From Pseudomonadota bacterium (GTDB lineage: Bacteria; Pseudomonadota; Alphaproteobacteria; Acetobacterales; Acetobacteraceae), in NCBI GenBank assembly GCA_021799015.1, contig JAJZBH010000002.1, positions 1-43,520 on the forward strand: a stretch of DNA of 43,520 bases. The letters are read 5' to 3'. The notes below the pieces were generated by a model. The model searched no databases. It was not told where the DNA came from and was given only the letters and a program-made list of their open reading frames with translations. The translations under genes were made by a program, and so were the position numbers. Positions 1 to 8,002 of this stretch are shown here, piece after piece (positions within the stretch are counted from its first letter, which is position 1; each line of letters begins with the position of its first letter).

Positions 1-720
1 CAGATGAATGCGTCGCCACCGCTGCCGCATCAGCGTGATTGTAAAGATAATCGCAACGGCGAGCACACATGCGCCAGCGGATGCAAGCGTAACATCTCGG
101 CCAATAAGTTGATCCGAACCCAAGGGCGTCAGGACTTGCGAAAATGTTGTTCCCGCCATTGCGACAAAATGGATCGCGGCGATACAGCACATAAGAAGCA
201 CAGCCGTCTTGATCTGGCCGCGCACCCGGTGAATTTTGTTAATTTGCCACAATGCGAGAACCGCAAACATAAGGCCAAGCGCAACAGCGCCGACAACATT
301 CATGGGCCGATAGCTAACGCGAGCCGACCAGATCGCGCTCATGCCGGTGAAATGCATGGCCGACACCGCCGCTGCCACGAGCGCACCTGCACCAATCCGA
401 ACTCTCACGCTTCGCGGCGCTGACAAGACCATCGCAAAAGCGGGCAACACACCAATGACCGCGATCACAAGGGACAGAACCGTTGGGCGCAGCGCATAGC
501 TAACGTCCCTTCCTGATGTCTCCGCAACCATTGCGACGAAGTGCGTCGTCCACACACCGAAGCCAAAAGCAAGCGCCGCGAGACAAAGCCAGCCCCGCCG
601 GATCCAGCCGCCGGCCAGAGCCGAAGCGTGGGATAGCACAGCAACCGCGCTGAAGGATGACCAGAAGCCAATTGCAATGGCTAGAGCAATCCAGCCGCTT
701 TGGGTCAAGCTCATGACCAT
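1..720 (-). CDS. MHYT-domain integral membrane sensor protein (N-terminal part; C-terminus beyond window start)
   Basis: Minus-strand frame open from ATG at 720 (or 714) to the window edge. Contains three MHYT-like motifs in TM helices (VWTTHFVAMVAE, SAMHFTGMSA, AAIHFVAMAG). Not in the supplied ORF list because it runs off the edge. Confidence 0.8.
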   Translation of the reverse strand, partial: MVMSLTQSGWIALAIAIGFWSSFSAVAVLSHASALAGGWIRRGWLCLAALAFGFGVWTTHFVAMVAETSGRDVSYALRPTVLSLVIAVIGVLPAFAMVLSAPRSVRVRIGAGALVAAAVSAMHFTGMSAIWSARVSYRPMNVVGAVALGLMFAVLALWQINKIHRVRGQIKTAVLLMCCIAAIHFVAMAGTTFSQVLTPLGSDQLIGRDVTLASAGACVLAVAIIFTITLMRQRWRRIHL

Positions 721-1087
721 GTGGTCCCGGGAAGCTCGGAACTTCTCCGCCGCTGCCCACCGGCGATCATGATTCGTGCCCTCGGGAGGGTGGCGCGAAC
801 TATGGCCGATTGAGCCATGATGATGTCTTCACTTCCAAGAATAAGATCTTCCCGTAACTGTTTGGCTAGCCGAGCGAATCGGCCGATTCAAAATCGCATG
901 TAGCATAGCACAATAGCGCGGCAAGCATAGTGGTTCCGCAAATGGACCCTCTGGCGTCACCCCCTGCTTCCCTCGTGACGCGCAGGTGCTTGGTGGCCGT
1001 GCGACACCAGACCGGTGCGCCCATCAGTGATTTTCGCTTCCTTTTTAATTATTTAACGACACCGCGAGCGCCCCAATCGACACCGGG

Positions 1088-1558
1088 TCACGCTTTCCCC
1101 AGGAGATTGCGTTCTGGCGGGAGGTCGCCTGAACCGGCGTTGGCTAGTCGCGTACTGCTCGAAAGCAGCTTGAGAAAACTGGTCACATTCTGGTTCGCGG
1201 CATTAATAATGGTCTGAATTTCGGAAACTTCACCCATGATGAGACGCAGTTTCTCGGCATCGTTTTCGCGGCCTGGCTTCCCCAGTATTTCCCGGTAGGC
1301 CGACTCGATCGTGTGATGTTTCGCTCTCCGCACGACCAGCAGCAGATTATCCAGGTATGGCGTGGCTTCTAGAACGCGCGATTCCAAAGATCGCGCACTT
1401 TGAAACAATTCTGCTCGATCAGCACTGATTGCCCGCGTCGCGAGGTCCGACGCCGCCGACTTCACCGTCATTACGGCGTTCAAAGCCTCGTCGAGAACCC
1501 TCGAAAAATCCATTTCCGATGTCGGCGCCGCCGCACTTTCTTTAACCTGGTCAGTCAC
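1088..1558 (-). CDS. Uncharacterised helical protein at end of flagellar array; possible FlgN-like chaperone
   Basis: 156-aa ORF, overlaps the flgM-like gene start/stop region, Leu/Ala-rich helical composition; position next to a flgM-like gene suggests FlgN role. Confidence 0.5.
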   Translation of the reverse strand: MTDQVKESAAAPTSEMDFSRVLDEALNAVMTVKSAASDLATRAISADRAELFQSARSLESRVLEATPYLDNLLLVVRRAKHHTIESAYREILGKPGRENDAEKLRLIMGEVSEIQTIINAANQNVTSFLKLLSSSTRLANAGSGDLPPERNLLGKA

Positions 1559-1886
1559 CCTTCAGGATCCGGGCTTCGTACCGAACAAGGGCCTTGGCGA
1601 CCGCTTCTGGCGGCGGCTTATAGATGCCGGCAGCAATCTGCTGGGCAACTTCCTGTATAGTTGCATCCGAATATCCTGGATAGGCCGTCGAAGCGCCTTT
1701 GGCCATCGCCTGACCAGCTGTTGCCCGTTCGCTTACCGAGACCGCCGGGGCCGCCTGCGTTACCGGAAGCTCATGTGTAGCAGGTCTGGTTTGTGCCGCT
1801 GGTGAAACAGTCTGCGGCGACGCTTCCCGCGAGGACGTCAGGGGTGGCGCTGGCTGCGAAGTCGCGGAATTGACAGGTGGAGTCAT
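1551..1886 (-). CDS. flgM: FlgM-like anti-sigma-28 factor
   Basis: C-terminus ATIQEVAQQIAAGIYKPPPEAVAKALVRYE resembles the FlgM core (I-x-x-G-x-Y-x-x-x-x-x-x-A-x-x-L); Pro/Thr/Ala-rich N-terminus; 111 aa. Confidence 0.6.
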   Translation of the reverse strand: MTPPVNSATSQPAPPLTSSREASPQTVSPAAQTRPATHELPVTQAAPAVSVSERATAGQAMAKGASTAYPGYSDATIQEVAQQIAAGIYKPPPEAVAKALVRYEARILKGD

Positions 1887-2260
1887 GCTGCCTCCTTGCC
1901 GGATATGGTCCGGAGCTGTCCCTCAAGCTCCTGCGTCTCAGAGAGAATCGACGCAATCGCCGGCGCGTCGTTCGACGCATTAGCGTTGACGATCCGGACG
2001 TGCAAACCCGCGTAGGCAGCGGACAGCTTCTCGGAAAGCGGGCCTTCGGCGGACCGCGCAAGAGCATCCAGCTGCATGATCAACTGATTGGCTTTCTCGA
2101 TCATCTGGAGTTTCTTTGTGCGGTCGCCTTCCTCGATAGCAAGAGCGGCGCGTCGGAGAAACGTCTGAATTCCGCGCAACCCCCGGACGATCCATGTCAT
2201 ATCCGGCATCTCCGACATCATCGACGTTATCTTGTATGCGCCTGCGATCGACATGGTCAC
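1883..2260 (-). CDS. fliS: Flagellar export chaperone FliS
   Basis: 125 aa helical; directly downstream of fliD; FliS-like GDRTKKLQMIEKANQLIMQLDALA segment; 4-nt overlap with fliD end. Confidence 0.7.
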   Translation of the reverse strand: MTMSIAGAYKITSMMSEMPDMTWIVRGLRGIQTFLRRAALAIEEGDRTKKLQMIEKANQLIMQLDALARSAEGPLSEKLSAAYAGLHVRIVNANASNDAPAIASILSETQELEGQLRTISGKEAA

Positions 2261-3672
2261 CCCCCAGACCCGCTTTTCGTCGTTGTGTTCAAAAGTGCAC
2301 CAAGATAAGCCAACGTGGAATTGGCACCGCTTGTTCCATTGATTGCCGCATTAAACTGATTTTCGATGTTCGTGATCTGCTGGTTGCCGAGGAGCGTCTG
2401 TTGCACGATCTCGGATTTGAGCGACGACACCGTACTGTTCAGATCTGTCGTCGACGCACCGATAAAACCGCTTCCCAGCGCCCCGCTGCCGCTTCCCGAA
2501 TTTGAACCTGTTGTCGAACTCGAACCAATCGCCCCCGAAACCACCTCTTTCACGGCTGCGCCGATCTGTTTGACCAGGCTGTCGACGGCTGTCGGGTTCT
2601 TTTGATACGCAGAGCTGAACTTCGTGGAAGAAAAGCTGATACTCCCGGCAGAGGAAATTGAAAACCCGAGAGACCCTGCTGAAATTCCAGATCCCGCTGC
2701 GTCGGCTATGCTCGCGATCAGCTCTTGCTTGAGCTGTTGCACCTGGACATTCCCAAGCAATGGTCCAGCGGATGCCACCTTACTGCCGCTGGCAGACGAG
2801 GATGTTTTGCCCGGTGTGTATGCGATCTCCTTTGATAGCGTCGAGATGGCTGTATTCAGTTGGCTTGTAAACGAGGACAGCGCCGAGGAAAGGCTGTTCG
2901 CGCTTTGGGTGACGTTGACCGTTGCGGAACCCGAAGCCGAAAGGTTGAGGGTTACTCCTTTTACCAGGTCAATGCCAGTATTGGAATTCTCGGTAACTGG
3001 AACGCCATTAACCGAAAACGACGCATTGCGTGCGGATTGCGCCAGCGTAAAGGTCGCACCCGAGCCCGAACCGTACTTGACTCCCGAGAACGCCCCCGAT
3101 CCGGAAAGGCCAAAGGCCTGGCCGGATCCCGCACTTGTGCTCCGGAACACGAGCTTTGCACCGCCGCTCGTCTGCACGACTGACGCAGCAATTCCCTTGT
3201 TCGCTTGGTTAACAGCTGCCGCAACATTCGCGAGCGTATCCTGCGAAGATAAAAGGCCGATTTTCGTTGACGTTCCGTTCGCGAAGCTGAACGTCAGGCC
3301 ACCGGAACCGCTGCCAAGCTTCGCGCTCGCGGACGCATACGTCGCGGAATAGATTTCCTGGCTTTTCGCCAGCTTGATGCCGGACAGATTGTAACTACCA
3401 GCCACTGCGCTCGATGTCACGACCGCCGTCGCACTCTTGTTGGACACGCTGGCGACCATCGGATTGACCGATGTTGGGTCCATGAGAGTGCTCAACGATC
3501 CATTGAGCGACGAAACGGCTCCCTTGATTTTCCCGAGCGCACTGATTTGCGCCTGGTCGGCCTTAATCTGCGATTGTTCGAGCGTGATCGGAGCATCTAT
3601 ACGCTGTTGCGCCTGCCCGATGACCGTCTTGATCTCGGCCGATGAAAACAAGCTGCTGATCGAGGCGCTCAC
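2257..3672 (-). CDS. fliD: Flagellar hook-associated protein 2 / filament cap FliD
   Basis: N-term SSLFSSAEIKTVIGQAQQRIDAPITLEQSQIKADQAQISALGKIKGAVSSLNGSL; Ser/Gly/Thr-rich; C-term coiled coil QTLLGNQQITNIENQFNAA. Confidence 0.85.
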   Translation of the reverse strand: MSASISSLFSSAEIKTVIGQAQQRIDAPITLEQSQIKADQAQISALGKIKGAVSSLNGSLSTLMDPTSVNPMVASVSNKSATAVVTSSAVAGSYNLSGIKLAKSQEIYSATYASASAKLGSGSGGLTFSFANGTSTKIGLLSSQDTLANVAAAVNQANKGIAASVVQTSGGAKLVFRSTSAGSGQAFGLSGSGAFSGVKYGSGSGATFTLAQSARNASFSVNGVPVTENSNTGIDLVKGVTLNLSASGSATVNVTQSANSLSSALSSFTSQLNTAISTLSKEIAYTPGKTSSSASGSKVASAGPLLGNVQVQQLKQELIASIADAAGSGISAGSLGFSISSAGSISFSSTKFSSAYQKNPTAVDSLVKQIGAAVKEVVSGAIGSSSTTGSNSGSGSGALGSGFIGASTTDLNSTVSSLKSEIVQQTLLGNQQITNIENQFNAAINGTSGANSTLAYLGALLNTTTKSGSGG

Positions 3673-3777
3673 GCAAACTCTCCGTTGGTTCCACAGATTA
3701 TAACGTTGTCAGTACGATTCCGCCAACATCTTTTTACTCGGCCAGGTATCAGCCTTGAATACCTTGCTTCCGGGAAA

Positions 3778-3800
3778 CCCGGCCCCTTTCGGGAGCCGGG
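3778..3800 (-). terminator. Hairpin downstream of flagellin gene (possible terminator/attenuator)
   Basis: CCCGGCCCC-TTTC-GGGAGCCGGG inverted repeat in the fliC-fliD gap; no strong U-tract. Confidence 0.5.
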
Positions 3801-3827
3801 CCGCCAGTCCCGCATTTAGGAAGGACG

Positions 3828-5309
3828 TCACGGAAGGAGAGACAGGAACGCCTGCTGAAGCGTCGTGCTCGATTTAAGCGCGGCGACACCTGCCTGCGCC
3901 TGGATCTGACTCTGCGTCAGCTGCTGGCTCACAGCAGGGATGTTTGCATCCTGCACGGTCGCCAGCCCGTTCTGGAGGTTAGCGTTTGTGGTCGTGAGGT
4001 TGTTCAGGGTTGCTGTCAGGCGTTGTTGGCTGGCCCCAAGTTGCCCTCCAAGGTTATTCAACCCCTCGATCGCGTACTTGATCACGTTGATCGCGCTGTT
4101 GGCGCCTGCAGTCGTGGAAACGTTAATGCTGGACAGGGACAGCAGGGTCGACTGCGATTTCAGGCCGATATCGGTGGCATTTCCAACACTGAATGACTGG
4201 TCCGACTGGAAGGATACCAGTCCTTGCGCAACCAGCGTTTTGCCGGTGGTGGCCGCGGTAAACGTTCCGGCGGTGGTTGTGCCACCGTACGTTCCCGCAC
4301 CTTTTCCACTACCCACGGTAAAGCTCCCGTTCGCAACACCGGTCACAGAAATATTCTGGCCCTGCGACTGTGTCAGAACAATCGATTTGGAGTTGGCGCT
4401 ACCTTGTTGGACTGCGGTGATGCCCGTCTTAGCGGTGTCGGCGTTGATCGCGTTAACAAGCCCGGAAACACCGGTCGCGGAAATTGTTACCGTGTTCGTG
4501 GGCGAAGCGGAAGTGCCGTTGCCGAGCGTGAAATTGAATGCCGAGCCCGAACCTCCTTTGACTTTAAGCGCAAGCTGTGTCGTTGCTTGGGCGGAGACAT
4601 TTGTCTGGTTTGTCAGCGCGTTGACCGCAGCAGCGATGCTTGAGGCTGACTCACTTGCCGTTACTGCGACTTTGGCGGTGCCGTTCGAACCGTTAATTGC
4701 CAGCGATCCGGCGGTAAATGCGGATCCGGTCTTCGTTACCGCGGCAGATCCGCCATACAACGTGGCGGAAGCGCTAAGCGTGTTCATACCAATGCTGTTC
4801 GCCTGGGTGCTGCCGATCGAAAGGCTGAGTGTCTGCCCTTCGTTGGCCCCAATCTGAAACTGCACACCGCTGAACGTACCATCGAGCAGATTGATGTTGT
4901 TGAACTGCGTCTGCTGCGCGATCGTCGTAATCTGGCTCGTGAGCTGCGAAACAACGCTCTGCAGGCTTTGAGCTTCCTGTGGCGTCTGGGTGCCGTTCGC
5001 CGCCTGGACCGCCATGGAGTTCAGCTTCTGGGCGACGTCGAGCTGCTGCTGCACCGCACCTTGTGCTGTCTGCAGCAATGAAATGCCCTCATTGGCGTTC
5101 GAAGATGCTTGCGTGACGCCGTTTACCTGACTTGTAAAGCCCTGAGCTTCGATGAAGCCCGCCGGATTATCCGCCGGCGAATTGATCGACAGCCCCGTTG
5201 AAAGCTGGGTCTCATAGGTGTTGTTGGCCGACTGGGCCGCGGCAATACCGTTGAGCGCCTGAAGCGCTCCAAAATTCGACAGTATGGAGCCGGTTGCGCC
5301 TGACATCAT
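3828..5309 (-). CDS. fliC: Flagellin
   Basis: N-term MMSGATGSILSNFGALQALNGIAAAQSANNTYETQLSTGLSINSPADNPAGF (flagellin D0/D1) and C-term QQRLTATLNNLTTTNANLQNGLATVQDANIPAVSQQLTQSQIQAQAGVAALKSSTTLQQAFLSLLP. Start chosen at the MMSG site with RBS CAGGAGA rather than the longer ORF start at 5357. Confidence 0.92.
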   Translation of the reverse strand: MMSGATGSILSNFGALQALNGIAAAQSANNTYETQLSTGLSINSPADNPAGFIEAQGFTSQVNGVTQASSNANEGISLLQTAQGAVQQQLDVAQKLNSMAVQAANGTQTPQEAQSLQSVVSQLTSQITTIAQQTQFNNINLLDGTFSGVQFQIGANEGQTLSLSIGSTQANSIGMNTLSASATLYGGSAAVTKTGSAFTAGSLAINGSNGTAKVAVTASESASSIAAAVNALTNQTNVSAQATTQLALKVKGGSGSAFNFTLGNGTSASPTNTVTISATGVSGLVNAINADTAKTGITAVQQGSANSKSIVLTQSQGQNISVTGVANGSFTVGSGKGAGTYGGTTTAGTFTAATTGKTLVAQGLVSFQSDQSFSVGNATDIGLKSQSTLLSLSSINVSTTAGANSAINVIKYAIEGLNNLGGQLGASQQRLTATLNNLTTTNANLQNGLATVQDANIPAVSQQLTQSQIQAQAGVAALKSSTTLQQAFLSLLP

Positions 5310-5341
5310 GTTCTCCTGAGTTCTGGGGAAAAACACGCCGC

Positions 5342-5354
5342 ACGCCTCCGGCGT
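5342..5354 (-). repeat. Inverted repeat in flagellin 5' leader
   Basis: ACGCC-TCC-GGCGT perfect 5-bp stem about 33 nt upstream of the flagellin start. Confidence 0.45.
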
Positions 5355-5406
5355 CACGGTCGTGTCCTATATTCGAAACCGACCCGAAGAGATTTCAGGA
5401 AGCGCC

Positions 5407-5422
5407 ATCACGTTTGCGTGAT
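5407..5422 (-). repeat. Inverted repeat between fliP and flagellin
   Basis: ATCACG-TTTG-CGTGAT perfect 6-bp stem just after the fliP stop codon. Confidence 0.5.
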
Positions 5423-5425
5423 AAT

Positions 5426-6124
5426 TTAGTGAATAAAGCTCCGCGCCATGGTGCCCATCAGCAACGGCCACCCGCCGATCGAGACAAAGAGCAGCAGCTT
5501 GATCGGCAAACTGATGAGTGTTGGACTGACCATGATCATGCCGAGCGCCATAAGGACAGCAGCTACAGCTAGGTCGATAAGCACAAATGGAATATAGATC
5601 AGAAAGCCGATCTCAAAAGCGGTCTGAAGCTCCGAGGTCACGAAAGCGGGTACCAGAATCAGCATCGGCACATCGTTTGGCTTGGCGTATTTCTTGCTGC
5701 TTCCCGACAGGTTGACGAACAGCTGGAGCTCGCGCCTGCGGATTTGGCCCAGCATGAACTGGCGCATCGGAACCTCGGCGGCAGCGACAGCCCGGTGAAA
5801 TGGCAGCCGTTTTTCCAGATAAGGCTGGACTGCAGCCGTGTTCACCTGCTGAATTGTCGGACGCATCACAAACCCTGTCATGATCAGGGCCAGGGCAACA
5901 AGAACCATGTTGGGGGGGGTCGTGGTCAGGCCAAGCGACTGCCGAAAGATGGCGAGAACCACGACGATCCGGGTAAAACTCGTCATCAGCAGCAATAGGC
6001 CCGGCAAGAATGCAAGGCCGGTGATGATAAGCAGGGTCCGGACATCGAGGGAGTAAGTGACATGATTACCACTCCCCGCAACAGCAGCCAGCGGCATTCC
6101 CAGACCCTGCGCTGCCAGGATCAT
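5426..6124 (-). CDS. fliP: Flagellar export gate protein FliP
   Basis: FLPGLLLLMTSFTRIVVVLAIFRQSLGLTTTPPNMVLVALALIMTGFVM and VPAFVTSELQTAFEIGFLIYIPFVLIDLAVAAVLMALGMIMVSPTLISLPIKLLLF are diagnostic for FliP. Confidence 0.97.
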   Translation of the reverse strand: MILAAQGLGMPLAAVAGSGNHVTYSLDVRTLLIITGLAFLPGLLLLMTSFTRIVVVLAIFRQSLGLTTTPPNMVLVALALIMTGFVMRPTIQQVNTAAVQPYLEKRLPFHRAVAAAEVPMRQFMLGQIRRRELQLFVNLSGSSKKYAKPNDVPMLILVPAFVTSELQTAFEIGFLIYIPFVLIDLAVAAVLMALGMIMVSPTLISLPIKLLLFVSIGGWPLLMGTMARSFIH

Positions 6125-6630
6125 TGCAGAATGAAGTCCGTGATATAGGCGCCCGCGAAAGGAGCAGCAGGAAGTTTTGCATCGCCCCTTGAAACCACCT
6201 TGTCAGCAATGGCCAGAGCCGTTTGTGCAAAGTGCCGTTTTGCCGCCGGGCTTCCGGTTGCCAATTGAGCTCCATCCTCCATCACGGCAGAAATAAGGGA
6301 AGCCTTCACCATCGGCTTGTATGACTCAAAAACAGCTGCGGCGTTCTTGTTGTATGTCGCAAAGGAAATTTCAATTTGAAGGTAGCCCTGGGATCCATCG
6401 GCCGATGCGGAAGATGGCAGAGTGACAACCATCTTGCCGGTGTCAACGAACTCGATCTTTCCTTTGTGCCTTGTTACCCTTGTCAGTTTTCTTGCTACCG
6501 GCGTCGTTTTCGTGACCGTCGACGGTTCAGACTTGAGCCATCCGAGGGCCCATGCTGCCGCAACGCCATCCCCCACCAGCATCACAAGAAGGGCGAGTCC
6601 ACCTAACGCAAACACGACTGTCTTGCGCAT
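6121..6630 (-). CDS. fliL: Flagellar basal-body-associated protein FliL
   Basis: Single N-terminal TM helix, 169 aa, DTGKMVVTLPSS...YLQIEISFAT pattern, 4-nt overlap with fliP. Confidence 0.75.
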   Translation of the reverse strand: MRKTVVFALGGLALLVMLVGDGVAAAWALGWLKSEPSTVTKTTPVARKLTRVTRHKGKIEFVDTGKMVVTLPSSASADGSQGYLQIEISFATYNKNAAAVFESYKPMVKASLISAVMEDGAQLATGSPAAKRHFAQTALAIADKVVSRGDAKLPAAPFAGAYITDFILQ

Positions 6631-6793
6631 AAAACCTCCGCTGCGGACAGAATCAATAAAGACACACTAGAAAATTTCTCTTGCGCCGTCATAATGGCAT
6701 GCCCATGAGACTGTCAAAATGAACCACGTCGCATGATCACTCGATGCTGGAAGCCTTGTTGGTCGAGAAGCTGTTCATGAAAGGGATTTTGCA

Positions 6794-7093
6794 TTGATTT
6801 TCGGGGCGACCCGCCGGCAGCTATATTGCCTTGACCTGCTTCACCATGGCCTCGCAATCGTTGGCCTTGCCGTGACACCCCTCATTTTTGGTATCATCCT
6901 CGTTGGCCTCGCCCTTGCGGTGTTACAGGGAGCATTTCAGATTGAGGACAGCACGCTTGCAATGGCAGCAAAACTCGCCATTGTCCTGCTGATGGCCGGA
7001 AGTGGTCTGGTGGACATCTATGTTTCGTTGTCGGGCCTTGCTACCGACTGGCTTCACCACCTCCCGGACTTAATCAATCGGCCCTGGTCCTGA
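6794..7093 (+). CDS. Divergent FliQ/SctS-family export protein (second FliQ copy)
   Basis: Two TM helices around LVGLALAVLQGAFQIEDSTLAMAAKLAIVLLMAGSG, matching the FliQ pattern L-Q-x-x-x-Q-I-x-x-x-x-L-x-x-x-x-K; immediately upstream of fliR. TTG start. Confidence 0.7.
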   Translation: MIFGATRRQLYCLDLLHHGLAIVGLAVTPLIFGIILVGLALAVLQGAFQIEDSTLAMAAKLAIVLLMAGSGLVDIYVSLSGLATDWLHHLPDLINRPWS

Positions 7094-7094
7094 C

Positions 7095-7877
7095 ATGCTT
7101 CTCATTCCACAGCACGAGCTCCTCGCATGGATTGGCGCCGTATACTGGCCGTTTCTCCGTATGACGGGCGTGTTGCTGACCGCCCCTGTCCTGGGTTCGA
7201 ACGTCCTGCCGGTCTTTTTCCGCATCCTTCTTTCGGCAGTTTTCGCGGTCTGCCTGGCAGCATGGGGCGGGCCATGGCCCCCGCTGCCACAGGGAGTCTT
7301 TGCTCTCATGGGCGAAGGCACACTGCAGATCGTGGCTGGCGCGGGAATCGGCTTAACAGGCATGATCATTGTGTCAGCAATCGCGTCAGGCGGCGAGATT
7401 GCCGGTGCAGCACTCGGTCTGAATTTCGCCACCATCACCGGCCTCAATCCAGACCAGACGCCCGCCGTTCTTTATAACATCTTCTACTGGACCGGACTGC
7501 TCGTATATCTTGGACTGGGAGGAATGATCATGACCATCCATGCTGTCAGCCTCTCTTTCCACACGTTTCCCGCCGGACCACCATCAGCTCCTGCATTGCA
7601 TAACCTTGCCAACTTTGCTGGATCAATCATCGAAACGGGCGTGCTGATAGCGCTCCCCGCCATTGCCGCCAGCCTTGCCCTGAATGCCGTAACGGGGCTT
7701 GCTAACGCACTTGCACCGCAGATAAATATTTTTTCAATCGGATTTCCGCTGCTGTTTCTCGGCGGCATCTGGATTATCGCGACATCGTTGTTCTCTATCG
7801 AGCCAATCGCAGTTCACCTGATGACCCAAGCGGCCAAGGTGCTAGGGGTTTGGACAACGTCCTCGGCCTCGAAATGA
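7095..7877 (+). CDS. fliR: Flagellar export gate protein FliR
   Basis: 260-aa polytopic membrane protein; LQIVAGAGIGLTGMIIVSAIASGGEIAGAALGLNFATITGLNPDQTPAVLYNIFYWTGLLVYLGLGG is FliR-like. Confidence 0.9.
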   Translation: MLLIPQHELLAWIGAVYWPFLRMTGVLLTAPVLGSNVLPVFFRILLSAVFAVCLAAWGGPWPPLPQGVFALMGEGTLQIVAGAGIGLTGMIIVSAIASGGEIAGAALGLNFATITGLNPDQTPAVLYNIFYWTGLLVYLGLGGMIMTIHAVSLSFHTFPAGPPSAPALHNLANFAGSIIETGVLIALPAIAASLALNAVTGLANALAPQINIFSIGFPLLFLGGIWIIATSLFSIEPIAVHLMTQAAKVLGVWTTSSASK

Positions 7878-7996
7878 CGCGTGCCACGTCGACCGCTCGT
7901 GAAGGGCCAGCACACCAAGCCCGTGCTTATGACATTGCCCTGGCCACACTCCTGGTAAGCGAGAATGTTGGCCACGAGCCTGGGGCATTCCGGTAA
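7874..7996 (+). CDS. Small ORF (40 aa) between fliR and flhB
   Basis: ATGA overlap with the fliR stop; translates to MTRATSTAREGPAHQARAYDIALATLLVSENVGHEPGAFR*; ends 7 nt before the flhB ORF start. Confidence 0.4.
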   Translation: MTRATSTAREGPAHQARAYDIALATLLVSENVGHEPGAFR

Positions 7997-8002
7997 AGCA
8001 CA

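Noticed and set aside
4-423. 139-aa plus-strand ORF at window start
   Set aside because: Opposite strand encodes three MHYT motifs in TM helices; the plus frame is His/Arg/Cys-rich with no motif.
930-1217. 95-aa plus-strand ORF overlapping the 1088-1558 gene end
   Set aside because: No RBS/domain evidence; likely chance ORF in intergenic DNA.
2624-3352. 242-aa plus-strand ORF antisense to fliD
   Set aside because: Lies entirely within fliD on the other strand, with Pro/Glu/Ala-rich nonsense composition.
3940-4857. 305-aa plus-strand ORF antisense to flagellin
   Set aside because: Mirror-frame ORF caused by codon bias; no recognisable domain; the opposite strand is clearly flagellin.
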